From NCBI GenBank assembly GCA_030867875.1, contig JAOWCC010001634.1, positions 32,631,867-32,695,866 of the forward strand: a DNA stretch of 64,000 nucleotides, given 5' to 3'. Shown here piece by piece: positions 10,806-22,196 of the stretch; position 1 is the stretch's first letter; every line of letters starts with the position of its first letter. The stretch is from Actinernus sp. WN-2022 (taxonomy: Eukaryota > Cnidaria > Anthozoa > Actiniaria > Actinernidae). Below the pieces are notes generated by a model that saw only the letters and a list, made by a program, of their open reading frames with translations, ran no database searches and was not told the DNA's origin. Made by a program: the position numbers and the translations under genes.

Positions 10806-11039
10806 GCAAAAGTTGTCGAATTTAGGAGTTACGAACGTTTTAACCCTCAACACTTTCTACGAAACATAACTTTAGCTCCTTGGGATCGAATTGAACTTTA
10901 AGATGACCTTATCCGATCCATGCGTGCCGGGAGCTGTGGAAAGATATGTTTCTAGAAATTGCAAACTGGCTGAACTGGCACCTCCTATGAAATCAAAAAG
11001 GATAAGGAATTATTTTGCCCCATTACTAACAACTGATAT

Positions 11040-12320
11040 CAAACGAGAGACAGGTTAAAACGGATAGCTGTTATTAATAAAAGCAACGAAGTTCACTGGG
11101 TTGCATGCCTGAAACGCTCTAGAAATCATTTAAACTTATGCATCATATCAAAAATAGCAAAGTGATCAGTACTATACGACAACTTCTTCTCTGAAAATGA
11201 ACGGTAACTCTATTTTATCTAAAAATGGAAGGGCTGGCGTTGAGCCTACTAAATTAATAATTAATGAATCAGATATTCTGAACCCTATTGAAATCAGTAA
11301 CTCTTTCAATAAACATTTTGTTGATGCTGGTCCTAAATTAGCATCTAGAATCTCACCCTCAATTAAGTGCTGACTTTAGAAATTATATCCAGGAAACTAG
11401 TTTTGCTTTCGAAATTAGTGACCTCATCAGGAAGGAGTTATAGCTGGGTTTATTAGTCTGTAGTTTGTTCATTATAGCGGCCTTGATACCATTCCCGCTG
11501 GCCTTTTAAAAACTAGTTCTATCTATACCGCCAATTCTTTAACATATATATTTCTAAACACAGGGTATGGCATTCTTATGATGGAGTTCATGTCTTAATT
11601 AGATTACAATTAGATTAACTTTGCAAACGCGGCCCAGTTCTTTTTTCAATTTGGTAGCTAGTGCCAATAACAATCTACAAGGCGCTAATCTGACCACACC
11701 TTGACTACGGTTGTGAAGTGTGGGGTAGCCTGAGTAAGGTGCAATCATCCCAACTTCAAAAATTACAAAATAGAGCTGCTAGAATCATCACCATCTCCAA
11801 TTATGAAATACAATCTGACGATATATTAACAGAACTTGGCTGGGCAATTCAAAGCTAGAGTAAACAAAAGACGACGCTCAAAGATGGGTGCTATGGTCTA
11901 TAAATGTCTTATCCTGGAAAGTGACGTATGTCACATTTAAAAGGAATTCAGACAATACATTTGCCATTGACCAATCATAGGAGAGTGTTCACTGGCGAGC
12001 CAATTCACTAAAATGCTAACAATGGCTTTGATTGGGCAGAAAAATAAAACAAACGTGCTGACGTCATGCTTGCATATTGGAAACTAATTAAGCGCTCGGG
12101 TAAGCAGACGTTACTTTTTTCTTCGAATTTATGAGAGTGAAAAATACGTCTGCATAGCAGGCTAGACCAAATATCGAGGCTCGAAAAAATAGTTTCTCAT
12201 ATACGGGTGCAGTGCTTTGGAACTCACTTTCATCGAATAGCTTATAAGATCCACGTAGAACTTGTTATTAATTAGCATAAATGTTTAATTAATTAGACAT
12301 AATATATTATCTTTAATTTA
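11040..12320 (+). pseudogene. Decayed non-LTR retrotransposon (LINE) ORF2
   Basis: The plus strand reads DILNPIEISNSFNKHFVDAG at about 11273-11332 and DYGCEVWGSLSKVQSSQLQK then LQNRAARIIT near 11705-11795. After an insertion comes TGAVLWNSLSSNSL near 12205-12246. These are hallmarks of the region before RT, the thumb and the C-terminus of LINE ORF2. Stops, frameshifts and a large internal deletion (no YADD block) show it is dead. Confidence 0.75.
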
Positions 12321-12365
12321 ACATTCTTATCTTAAAGTGTACATATGGTCACATTTTTTATCACT

Positions 12366-12784
12366 AATATCGATTCTGCATCAAGTGAACAGTTAAATAG
12401 TAGAATATTTATTGATTTGAGTGTTGCGTCTATAAGTTACATGTATAGAGGTTTCTATTTCCAATATGCGACATAAATTTGATGTGAATTTACTGTCGTT
12501 TCTTTTTCCTTCTGAATGAAACCGTTTTCTGATTTTGACAAAATATTTGGTAAAATCACTGATATAAGCTTCAAATATAACATAGAAGTTTACAAAAAGT
12601 CATTTATCTCTACCAGTAGGTTTTTGTCAGGAGCCAATGGGGTTTGTATAATAATTGAAGACCGGTTTTATGTCACCGGTTTGAATATATTATAAATATA
12701 AACCTCTATAACTCATTGATGCAACGCTCAAATCGAGAAATATTCTACTAATCAACTATTCACTTGATGTAGAATCGATATTAG
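12366..12784. mobile_element. Inverted-repeat element, arms about 105 bp
   Basis: TAATATCGATTCTGCATCAA at the left is answered by the complement ending at 12784. The inner parts of the arms (TAGTAGAATATTT.TTGATTTG, TATAGAGGTTT) also match inverted. It abuts the element at 12783-14110. Confidence 0.75.
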
Positions 12785-14110
12785 GGAGCGGTCATTAATT
12801 ACAAAACATCAGCCCAAAAAATGTTGGCCCTCCCCAAAACATCAGCCCAAAAAATTATGACCCTCCCTTGAGATAGCTTCCTTCCAATCGGTCAATTTGT
12901 TCCATCATAGGAATAGGAATCAATTTGGACACAGGAGTGCTCAGGGGCGTTAAGGCATGGGTCTCCAATATGGCCGCCGCAAATCAAGAGGGGGTGGTCT
13001 ATCTCTTTGTGATTGTGAGATATTGTCTTGACACTTTGACAGATTTGATAAAGTCAAAACCTTAACACAGCTTTGTGACAGTTTCCATGGAAACGCATAA
13101 CGTGACCTTTTAACTTTAATTTTAAGGAAAAGTGGGAAAAGCCTCCTGGATAACGGTAAAAGTTGTTGATATAGTAGATATTTTCATGCAAATGAATCAA
13201 GGTTAGTGCACACTTCGGTGCTCCAATTTGAAAAGTTGGTTATTATTGGAATGTTTGTTAATTCGGTGGAAACTTGAGGATATCAAATTTCACATTTGCC
13301 TAAAATTGCCTTCCCCTTAAAATAACCAACTTTTCAAATTGGAGCAGTAACGTGTGCACTAACCTTGATTCACTTGCATGAAAATACCCACTATATTAAC
13401 AACTTTTACCGTTCTCAAAGAGGCTTTTCTCAATTTTCCTTAAAATTAGAGTTCAAAGGTCATATTACACGTTTCCATGGAAACTGCCACAAAAAGGTAT
13501 CAAGGTTGTGACTTTATCGAATCTATAAAAGTGCTGAGACTATATCTAACAAGCACGAAGAGATAGACCACCCCCTCTTGATTTGCGGCGGCCATATTGG
13601 AATAGTTTGAGACCCATGCCTTAATGCCCCTGAGTGTTCAATACACTGTCAATAATAATAATAATAACTGTCGAAACATTCAAGGTGGGATACCAATCAG
13701 CTATTCAGTTACATTTATCGTTGTCACTGTTAGACTGTCTAATCTCCACAGAGTTTTTGAAAGTATAGACTTTGTTTGAGACCATAAGAATACCATTTCT
13801 TTTTAATTAACCATATAGCATTTGCTGCTAAAAATGAGATGAGTGTTTTACAAGCATTTTACGAGCATGGTATAGCAAGGAAATGCAACGAGTCACAAGT
13901 TGCTATTTGTTGTTTCATAATAAATACGATGGATGTTGAAAAAATTGTTCTGCGCGTTGAAAGTCAACCATTCCAGCTATATTATGAAGCATGTGGTGCA
14001 CTTCGGAAATGTCCACAATGAGTCACGTTCGAGATCTAAAAAAGCTTGATACCGAGGCTTCCTCACCCCCCCCCCCCCCCCCTCCTCCCAGTAATTAATG
14101 ACCACTCCCT
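12783..14110. mobile_element. TIR element hosting a nested foldback
   Basis: Ends AGGGAGCGGTCATTAATTAC and GTAATTAATGACCACTCCCT. Contents: repeated ACATCAGCCCAAAAAAT blocks, the foldback at 12941-13633, an (AATAAT) tract near 13651, and a C run at 14068-14084. The 61-codon ORF at 13839-14021 is not recognised. No transposase was found. Confidence 0.75.
12941..13633. mobile_element. Foldback element, arms about 305-315 bp
   Basis: Left arm 12941-13245 (TCAGGGGCGTTAAGGCATGG...) and right arm 13319-13633 are reverse complements with about 75 bp between. A single-arm relative lies at 20200-20450. Motifs include GTTTCCATGGAAAC and GCGGCGGCCATATTGGA. Confidence 0.9.
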
Positions 14111-14389
14111 TGCAGTTTTTTTTGCTTTTACGTGAAGATCAAGGGCTCTCAAGGTCAAACAGGATGTAGGGTAAGGGATTTAAAATTCGCCCAAATTCGC
14201 TGAAACTGCATACAGCCAAGACACATTACATCTTGAAAGTTACAAAAAGTATTTAATCACTGCCTTCAAGATCAAGAAGAGCAGATAATGCCTACTATCT
14301 GTTTCCAAGATATATGGGATCAAATTATCATGGTTTCTGGTTAATCCACACCCAACCAGTTTCACCCTAAATTTTCACCCAAACTGTTC

Positions 14390-14520
14390 ATATAATAATA
14401 ACTTTATTCACATGGTGTCATTACAAGAATCCTCTTCTGGGAGCCATGTAACTAGAATTAAAATTACAGCTATACCAATAATGATACAATGAAAATTAAA
14501 AGTGATCTAAGAAAGAAATA
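14390..14520 (-). mobile_element. Retroposon 3' end inserted in MITE
   Basis: An (ATA)n start followed by ACTTTATTCACATGGTGTCA and an A/T-rich tract resembles the 3' ends of LINE or SINE copies lying on the minus strand (compare 43552-43600). It interrupts the M2 element. Confidence 0.4.
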
Positions 14521-14524
14521 AGGG

Positions 14525-14658
14525 TATAGCAATACTTTGTGTTGATAAACATTACAAGCGTTATGCTAATGTCCCAACCTTGATTTCAAAAGGCCACTTT
14601 GTGTCAGGAACCAATGGATCTCTCGTCAATGAATGACATGACAGTAAGTATTGCAATA
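14525..14658. mobile_element. MITE family M1, copy 3 (reverse orientation)
   Basis: Matches the complement of 5984-6131, including GTTGATAAACATTACAA, AAAAGGCC.CTTTGTGTCAGG and AAGTATTGC ends. More diverged than the other two. Confidence 0.75.
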
Positions 14659-15284
14659 TGTATTGGCAGATTAAAAAATAAATTCAAAAACGAATTGCAC
14701 TAATAAATTTATACACACCAAATTTAATGGTTAATCGTTAATTCCATATGTACCAGTATACCCAAAGGAGGGGTGGGTGAATAGTCTCCCAGAAACCGTG
14801 ATTGAGCCAATTCTGATTTAAATACATTAAGCTTATTTTAAAATAAATGATAGATACAAAGATGGTACTTTTAAGTCAGCAATACACTAAATCTGCCTAG
14901 TTTTTTGCAGGCTGGGTTGTCTGGCCTCCTCCACAGGCAATCTCAACTATTACAGCAGCAGTTTGGGCTTCCTGTGACAATGGCTCTCCTCCCACCACAG
15001 GTAGCCCAATTCTGAACAGTAGAGTTGCCTGCAGAGGATGCTATACAAGGATTAATTCACGATAGGGCCATTTATTCAAGGAAGTTAGCCATGGCTTACC
15101 TAAGCCATGATCTGGTCCATGTTCATTCACATCAAACATAAGACCATTTCACATATCCAGAGCCCACATTCCAAATTTATGCACATGCAGTATGGATTTT
15201 GACTAGTATAATTAGCCAGAAACTGTTTTTCAGGTCGTTTATACAAGCAACTTCTCGAATAACGTAAGCCACAGCTTAAGTTAG

Positions 15285-16200
15285 ATGGTTCGTTTATTTC
15301 ACACAAAAACACACAATAGGAAATATACATACATAAAGAAAAGTTTGTGAAGGATACAAGAGATACAACCCAGAGGGGTTAATTACAAACTCTTGCACCC
15401 TATTTGTTATTTATGATTAATCTAAGATGGCTGGATAGGCACACAATTACTGTATTTATAATTAGATAATTTTATAGTTGAAATACGATACTGAGTTCAT
15501 TCTATTCATGTACAAGAGAATTAGCTTTGTACACAAATATGAATCACGGTGTGGAAATTAGATGTTTTTTGAAGTGTTTCTTAAAATGTTTATTTGAAGA
15601 AGTTTTTAATCTCTATTGGAATGTCGTTCCAAATTTTGACGGCTGCATATTTAACGCCGAATTTGCCATAGTTTAGATTTTGTCGTGGCAAAAAAGGTTC
15701 TTATTTGATTTAGAGCGAGTGTTATAATTATGAATAAGGGACACGTCGTTTAAGTAACTCGAAAATATATCTGGAAGTTGATTGATAGAATGCCTATAGA
15801 TGCACTAAATCACCGAGTTGGAAGTCCACTATTTGAAATATATTAAAAATATTAAGCTTGTTGAATAAAGGTTTGCTTGGGGTTTTGAAATCGGAAAAAG
15901 TAATGACTCGAAGCGCTCGCTTTTGTAAAATGTGGATAGGTTTAAGCTTGGATTTATAATTACTGCCCCATATTAATGTACCATATGATATATATGAATA
16001 TATATGTTTGTAGTAAATATTTTTAAGAATATCCAAGCTAAGATAATGCCTGACTCTACATTCGTGATATAGAGTCTATTTGGGAATTCCAGGTAATATG
16101 TTCATCCAGGATTAAACCTAGAAATTTAGTTTGTACTACTCTCACGGCTGTTAATAGGCTGACCTGCTAATCTAAGCTCAAATCCCTAGTTTTGATAAGC
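15285..16200 (-). pseudogene. Decayed LINE ORF2 3' half and tail
   Basis: The minus strand reads TKFLGLILDEHITWNSQI near 16075-16130, then YYKHIYSYISYGTLIWGSNY and LKPIHILQKRALRVITFSDF in the open stretch 15794-16036. WNDIPI-like residues follow near 15600-15640. These are RT thumb and C-terminal motifs of LINEs. The tail reaches the TTTATTTCACACA stretch at about 15289. Its 3' end faces away from the dehydrogenase gene and its 5' truncated end lies about 130 bp past that gene's stop. Confidence 0.75.
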
Positions 16201-16333
16201 CAGGCCCTATTAAAGTTAGTCACAAACAGCAGTTTTTGACCGATTTATACGAATGTTCATGGCATAGTGAAGGCACAGCTTATTTTACATAAGCTGCTGA
16301 TAACTACCTCTTGTATAAAATGGTCCTAATGTT

Positions 16334-17290
16334 TCACTGTCCTAAGTTAACTAGTTTTGTGCTGACATCCCATAACTTCTTTGCTGCCTGATCATCTTTA
16401 GCTGCTTGTGATGGTTCTTTTACAACACAGTCAGAGTAGTACAAGCCACTTTCACCTTCAAGGTCTTCCGACAATGCACAACAAATACTTGTCTGTGCAC
16501 CTTGCCTTGTTGTCTTCAATAGTAGCCACTGAACTGGATAGGAAACAAAGCTAAGAATGGAATAGAGAGGTATGTGTCTACCAAGTTCTGTTTTGACTGC
16601 ACCTGGATGAACAGCATATGTTGTCACACCAGAGCCTTCCAGCCGTTTAGCCAGCTCTCTTGTGAACAAGATGTTTGCCAGCTTGCTGTGGGGATAGCTT
16701 TTAATGAATCTACTGTAGGACTTCTCGCTGTTTAAATCTTCAAAATTTATGCCTGAGATGAACATGTGACCCATGGATGATACGGTTACAACACGACTAG
16801 GTACTGAAGTCTTCAACAAATCGAGCAAAAGATTGGTGAGTAAGAAGTGGCCCAAGTGATTGACACCAAACTGCAGTTCAAAGCCATCTTCTGTGTTCTG
16901 GTAAGGAGGCCACATAACTCCTGCATTGTTGATTAAGATATTTAGCCTTGGCTCATTTTTCACGATATTCGCAGCAAATTTACGAACAGAGGTCAAAGAT
17001 GCGAGGTCTAAGTGCTCTTGATAAACTTGCTGACTGCCTGAGCTCTCCTTGATTTCTTCAACTGCGGCATTTCCGCGTTCCAAATTTCGACAGCCAATGA
17101 TGACACGAGCGCCACGTTTAGCCAAATCTATGGCCGTTTCTTTGCCGATTCCGGTGTTCCCTCCAGTGATAAGAACTGTTTTGCCATCAAGCCTTCTAGT
17201 GCTCTTGCACGACCCACCTTGCATGTACTCTCTAGTAAAATATAGCGCAATAGCTGCTACCACCACCAAAACATAAACCGAGTAAGCCAT
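16334..17290 (-). CDS. Retinol dehydrogenase 11/12/13/14-like short-chain dehydrogenase
   Basis: An intact 318-aa ORF with no intron. The ATG at 17288-17290 is chosen; it has G at -3 and G at +4, and the codon before it is GTG. Residues 3-19 form one hydrophobic segment, as in membrane-anchored RDH proteins. The cofactor motif TGGNTGIG lies at about 42-49, and R/N residues after strand 2 (GCRN, about 66-69) suit NADP(H). NNAG is at about 121-124, the catalytic Ser in VVTVSS at about 170-172, YPHSK with catalytic Tyr199/Lys203, and HPG followed by T at about 229-234. Length matches the SDR7C family (about 316-336 aa). Known family role: NADP(H)-dependent reduction or oxidation of retinaldehyde/retinol or lipid aldehydes at the ER or mitochondrial membrane. 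Substrate here is inferred only. The 3' side is bordered by a LINE remnant and the 5' side by a minisatellite. The lack of introns could be ancestral or mark a retrocopy; no target duplication was recognised. Confidence 0.93.
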   Translation of the reverse strand: MAYSVYVLVVVAAIALYFTREYMQGGSCKSTRRLDGKTVLITGGNTGIGKETAIDLAKRGARVIIGCRNLERGNAAVEEIKESSGSQQVYQEHLDLASLTSVRKFAANIVKNEPRLNILINNAGVMWPPYQNTEDGFELQFGVNHLGHFLLTNLLLDLLKTSVPSRVVTVSSMGHMFISGINFEDLNSEKSYSRFIKSYPHSKLANILFTRELAKRLEGSGVTTYAVHPGAVKTELGRHIPLYSILSFVSYPVQWLLLKTTRQGAQTSICCALSEDLEGESGLYYSDCVVKEPSQAAKDDQAAKKLWDVSTKLVNLGQ

Positions 17291-17439
17291 CACTAATATT
17301 GCTACAATACACGGTCTTAGTACTCGTAGATCCTAAGCTTTGGCTTAGAGAGGGCAGTAGAACCTCTGGCACCTTGCAATAAATATGGGTAGGTACTTCG
17401 TGTAAAGTAGTTAACGCGAATGGTATATGCGGTAAGGGT

Positions 17440-17610
17440 GGTCCCCATACCCTATACAGCACCATATAGCACTGTGCAGCACCATACAGCACTCTACAGC
17501 CCTATACAGCACCCCCGGGATAGCACCATGCAGTCCTATATACAGCCCCATACAGCACTCTACACTCCTATACAGCACTATACACCCCTATACAGCACCC
17601 CTTACCAAAA
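17440..17610. repeat. Minisatellite (CCTATACAGCAC-like) upstream of dehydrogenase
   Basis: About ten imperfect 13-20-bp units of CCATACAGCACTCTACA / CCCTATACAGCACC. It begins some 150 bp upstream of the dehydrogenase start, so it may sit in or next to the promoter. Confidence 0.85.
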
Positions 17611-17779
17611 CAAACTATAGTTTTTAAATGCAAAAAAAAATTAGTCTTAGAAACTAAAGTATTTTGGAACTATAGTTAAATAGTAAACTATGGTAGTGTG
17701 CTTGTGCATGCAAGCACCACCAATTCATACTTATTTTTGTGGTTGTGGTGATCATTTATGTGACAATTTGTGGCGATTT

Positions 17780-18110
17780 ATTAGACGATTATGAAGTGAA
17801 TATCATTATAGTGTTAAGTTATGAGCTGAATATTATTATAGTGTTAAGTTATGTGAGGATCAAGGATGAGACTGAGAATTAAGAATGACAGTGAGGGATA
17901 GTGAGAGTTATAATGGTTAAATTTATGGAAATATGATTAATAAAAGCAAAAATAATGAAGGCTCAGTGGTATAGAAGGAATAGGAATAGAAGTAGGAATA
18001 TGATTAATTTTAGAAGTTGGAACAGGATTAATTTTAGAATGAGATTAATTTTAGAATGATAAAAATTATTTAAAAAATAAATATATAACATTAAATATTA
18101 TTAAACTAGA
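17780..18110. repeat. AT-rich region with short direct repeats
   Basis: ATTATAGTGTTAAGTTATG occurs twice about 32 bp apart, and TAGGAATAGAAGTAGGAATA and GATTAATTTTAGAA are repeated. No gene was seen. Confidence 0.6.
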
Positions 18111-18129
18111 CCAGGTGGTCTCCTGATTA

Positions 18130-18454
18130 GGGAAGAGGTCAAAACAATGGTACTCTGGACCCAATTTTGATGGAAGGGGGTTGTACCCGGAACACAACAC
18201 CTATTTTGGCAAAATCTAGATTTTTGACCACAAATATAAAAACATACTTATTGAAGAAATAACGATATTTCTAGTTTCTATAGGCAGAGAAGAACGTGTG
18301 TCTGCATTAAAATCAGGTATCCCTATTTAACAATGCAAGAAAATCACCGTCGAAAAAAGAGGTAGGGGGGGTATTACCCGCCACCCACCACCTCCCCTGA
18401 CCTGAAAATTGGGTCCCATTCGAAATCGAAATCCATTGTTTTGACCTCTTCCCT
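18130..18454. mobile_element. MITE, 325 bp
   Basis: The ends GGGAAGAGGTCAAAACAATGG and CCATTGTTTTGACCTCTTCCC are complementary. Inner GACCCAATTTT / AAAATTGGGTCC also pairs. No ORF. Confidence 0.85.
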
Positions 18455-18599
18455 TAGACCAAATTAACATTATATGACTACGATGTGTGTCGATTTTAAT
18501 TACCAATATACATGTATAACTTGAAGATTAGATTAGATGTTATGAGAAGAAATGATATCAGTACAATTACCAATATTCATGTAATTTGAATTGCCGTAG

Positions 18600-19350
18600 C
18601 ATCTATATAATAATAATAATATATAGAGCATTACACTAAGTCTCAATGCTTTACAATAATGAAAAACTACACTTAAATATATTAAAAAGCTAACCAATAT
18701 ACAATATGTTATAAAATAAGAGATATGGACGCTCTTGGTTATGGGCTCTTGTCTTAAATAAAAATCGACTACCCTTCTCTCTCTATAACTTTGCTGAAAT
18801 TTGCTAAAAAATTATTCAGACCTAGCTAAGGAAGACATCCTGTAAATTTCGTCGGTTTTTAAAACGGAACCGAAGACTAAAAATCCCATACAAATGATAT
18901 TAGTCCATTTACAGAGATTGGGCTACCTGTGGTAAACCGTATACATCAATCGGAGTAACTACAAAATAACACCCTGAGATAGCAGAGAAATACCATGTGA
19001 ATGTTCTGATATGCTTTTAAAACTTTTTCGATAGAGGATGGCAAAGATTAAAATGGATTACAAATGCTTCTTCTAGAAACTTGATATCGGTTGTGTGCAT
19101 AGGTAGCCCAGGCCGTTACGACCTGATTACTATTATCGCTGTAATGCTTTAAATCTAATAAAATGAGTCAAAAACGTTCGCTTTCCCTTGCAGTGATTAC
19201 CTTTAGGACAACGAACCTCAGATGCAGCACAAATAATTTTTAGACTTGTCTGAATAACGATGCCGCACAAATGTTTAATTCCGAACCTGCTCTCGTCTCA
19301 ACAGCAACTGTTCTTAGAAATGCTTACTCAATTACGAGCATCATAAGAAT
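18600..19350. other. Non-coding, repeat-edge motifs only
   Basis: An (AATAAT) tract at 18608, a GATTGGGCTACCTGTGG motif at 18917 and a GTAGCCCAGGCC motif near 19106. Nothing coding was recognised. Confidence 0.5.
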
Positions 19351-19419
19351 CAGTTTCTCTGCTAACAAGTGAGATTATTAATGAGTATAAGCAAAATGGC
19401 AAGGCTTACGCTATCAAAG

Positions 19420-20180
19420 GCGGCCCAGTCCAAACCAATATAATAATAGGCACTGGTTCGACGTAGAGTGCAATCAGGACAAAGAACATTTAAAATCACT
19501 TGGACGTAAGGTGTGCAAGGACCCAAATGGTAAAGGGCTATACAATAGAAAAAATACTTTTCGGAAATTGTGCAGAAGGAAAAAAATATCTTAACATGCA
19601 CCAACGAATAAATCAAATTGATCTTGGCAATCCGCGAAACGCTTGGAAACAAATTGAACAACTTTTTAACTTTAACAAAAAACGGGGGCGTAACTCGTGT
19701 CCGATTGATTTCCCCAAGCACTTTAAACATTTAAACGAAAAACACGATGTAATCAACGAACAGCGAACAACGAACAACGTAAACACGCTCGTGCGCCGTT
19801 AGATGACGAAATCAGTAATTATATTTTTTAATAATACCAAGCATACAAGAAATTGAATCGAAAGTAAATAAATCTCCGTGCAGCAACTATTTAACGCAAT
19901 AATAGTATTATACTGAACTCTGGCGATGGAGCCAGCGTTCATCATGCCCCGCATTCACAAAAAGGTAACAAATCTCGGTCACTAACAATACCGCGGAATT
20001 TCCGGCTGCTCTCTGTCCTTAGTAAACTATTTACCTCCATATACTGAACACCAGGCTTTATGATTGCCTAATAGACAAAGGGATCCTCAAACGGGAACAA
20101 AGCGGCTTTAGAAAACATCATAATACGGTGGACAGTTTGTTCATACTAACAACTTTGATTGAAAAGTTGTTCGTGATCTC
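19420..20180 (+). pseudogene. Decayed LINE ORF2, linker and early RT
   Basis: Three frames together give the LINE pattern. HWFDVECNQDKEHLKSLGRK lies near 19454-19513, then LGNPRNAWKQIEQLFNFNKK near 19624-19683 and CPIDFPKHFKHLNEK. Near 19986-20170 come NYRGISLL, KLFTSILNTRLYDW-like and RKHHNTVDSLFILTTLIEKL, which are the RT block 0-2a motifs. The frame changes show decay. Sequence after 20180 is a foldback arm, so the catalytic YADD part is lost. Confidence 0.75.
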
Positions 20181-20199
20181 TGCATGAATTTGTTTTACT

Positions 20200-20450
20200 T
20201 GACATTTTTCCTTGCATGTTTTTTTTTTTTACTGTTCTCCAGTAGGCTTTTCCCAATTTTCCTTAAAATTAAAGTTCAAAGGTCACATTACACGTTTCCA
20301 TGGAAACTGTCACAAAAATGTGTTAAGGTTGTGACTTTATCAAATCTGTCAAAGTGTCACTGAGACTATATCTCACAAGCACAAAGATATAGATCACCCC
20401 TTCTTGATTTGCAGCGGCCATATTGGATACCCATGCCTTAACCCCCTGAG
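20200..20450. repeat. Single arm of the 12941-13633 foldback family
   Basis: Matches the right arm: CAATTTTCCTTAAAATTA, ACACGTTTCCATGGAAACTG, TTGATTTGC.GCGGCCATATTGGA, CCATGCCTTAA..CCCCTGAG. The partner arm is missing. Confidence 0.85.
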
Positions 20451-20683
20451 CATCCTTTATCAAAATTGTCTCAGAAATTCTGCGGCCAGTATACCTGGAA
20501 GCATACTCTGTTAATATGAGTAGTTATGTGTGTCTTTCCTCGTCAGCCGGAAAGTATATTAATTTAGGGCCTTGATAAAAAGTGAACCACTCCCCATCGA
20601 CGCGGCACACCTAATGGACTCCTGTTTACGGACGCTTTTACATATGTAAAAAAATACGCGACAGTACTGAGAAACCCGTAATT

Positions 20684-20850
20684 AAGGGTGCGTTCGTTTA
20701 CCGTATTCCGGAATGAGAATACACTAGAATACACAATGTGTCCTGATTATCATATGTTTAGTTTCAGCAAGTATTTGTAACGTATTGTACATTGAAAAAT
20801 GTGCCTGAACCAGTGATCTCCAGAGACTATTAGACGTTCTTATATCCACC
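20684..20850. mobile_element. MITE family M3, right-truncated copy
   Basis: Starts AAGGGTGCGTTCGTTTACCG TATTCCGG and shares CAGTGAT.TCCAGAGACTAT with the complete copy at 58963-59191. The second terminal repeat is lost. Confidence 0.75.
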
Positions 20851-21083
20851 GCGCGTTAACATTGAGTTCTGCCCGTTGTCGGCTTCGGGTCTAAATTACT
20901 ACCGCGCGGAGATACGAGTTTTATCTTCATGTGAGCAAACAGAGTAAGCGAACGAATTCACCACGCAATCCTGCAATTCTCCGTTTATTATTTAAGGGAT
21001 GTAGCCGTGCTGGGAAGCGTGTATTCGTGTTTTCAGTTTTCCATACATTGTCTGTAAAAACGAGTCAAATTCCGCGTGAAAAT

Positions 21084-21405
21084 TTAAAGAAGTCGTGTAA
21101 AGCCATTAAAGGTCACAATATTTTGACAGATATTTGTTTTTAAAATGCGACGTACGTGCAGCCAAAGAGTTCAAAGTTCGCTCCAGACCTCCTAGTTTGC
21201 AAACCAGGCACACACGTACTTTTGGATCAACTAGCCGGTAAACTCACTTTCGGATCATGCAGGTGTACTGTAAACTCACACTTGATATATCACAGAAGTT
21301 CCGTTTATAATACGCTTACCAGCATATAAAGAGATGCTAATCGGCCGAGATACCACAAGTAGCCCTGTATATACGATCTGTATATAACTGGCCATGCAAG
21401 AGAAT
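21084..21405 (+). repeat. Dispersed repeat family A, copy 2
   Basis: Same-strand match to 200-520, ending TATATAACTGGCC. Separation between the copies is about 20.9 kb. Confidence 0.8.
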
Positions 21406-21487
21406 GGAGCAATCACAGTACAGGTTTCTAGTAGTTTGTATTACTCTGATTGAGGGTGGTTTTTGATTTCTTGATTTTTTTTACGGC

Positions 21488-22140
21488 GAGCACGAGCAAT
21501 TTTATTTTATCACAGCTGCGAATAACGTTCTATACAAACAACGAGCAAACGAGCACCGTGGGAAAAAAAACAAGTACGAGCAATTCGAGCACACAATCGT
21601 TTTTGCGAGTATTCGAGCAAAGGCCTAAATAAAAAGAAGAGCACTTCCAAATTTTGACTGACCATTCGGTAGCCCTTACTTTATGGTTATTTAATATCTT
21701 GAACATTTTATTACTGCAACCGCTTCCGCCCGTCACAGGAAAAACTCATGGAAGTGGTGTATGTATCGGTACTATACTGCTCGTCTAGTCGGCTATATTA
21801 TAGCGATACTTACTACACGTCATTCATTGTCATTAATGTGCCAACCAGAGATCCATTGGTTCCTGACCGGCAAAGCGGCCTTTTGAAATTATGGTTGACA
21901 TTAGCATAACAATTGTAATGTTTACCAACAAAACGTATCGCTATATTTGATAACGTCTTTCAAAATATCACGTACATATTATTGAACGGCATGTTTGATC
22001 GTGATACATCTCAGATGACCCTGATCGACTGAGATCAGACGCAAACCAGAAGAATCACGTAGCCTGAAATACAGCTTGTGGCTGAATTATTTCAAAGGGT
22101 ATTCTTAAGGTTTTTGGCTCGCCTATCGCGTGAGGGTGGG
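21488..22140 (+). repeat. Dispersed repeat family B, copy 2
   Basis: Same-strand match to 5705-6400, containing MITE M1 copy 2 at 21799-21945. Families A and B are adjacent here, but 5 kb apart in the first locus. Confidence 0.85.
21799..21945. mobile_element. MITE family M1, copy 2
   Basis: TATAGCGATACTTA and TATCGCTATA ends; the interior matches 5984-6131 closely. Confidence 0.85.
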
Positions 22141-22196
22141 GGTGGGGTGGGAAAACATTCGTCAATCATACTAAAACCTAAATAAAGATTATCTGT

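Larger units (their letters stand above)
14316..14808. mobile_element. MITE family M2, copy split by later insertions
   Basis: The left end GGGATCAA...CATGGTTTCTGG and the right end AAACCGTGATTGAGCC match the compact 133-bp copy at 61176-61308 (shared AGTTTCACCCTAAATT and GGAGGGGTGGGTG). About 300 bp have been inserted after 14390. Confidence 0.75.
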
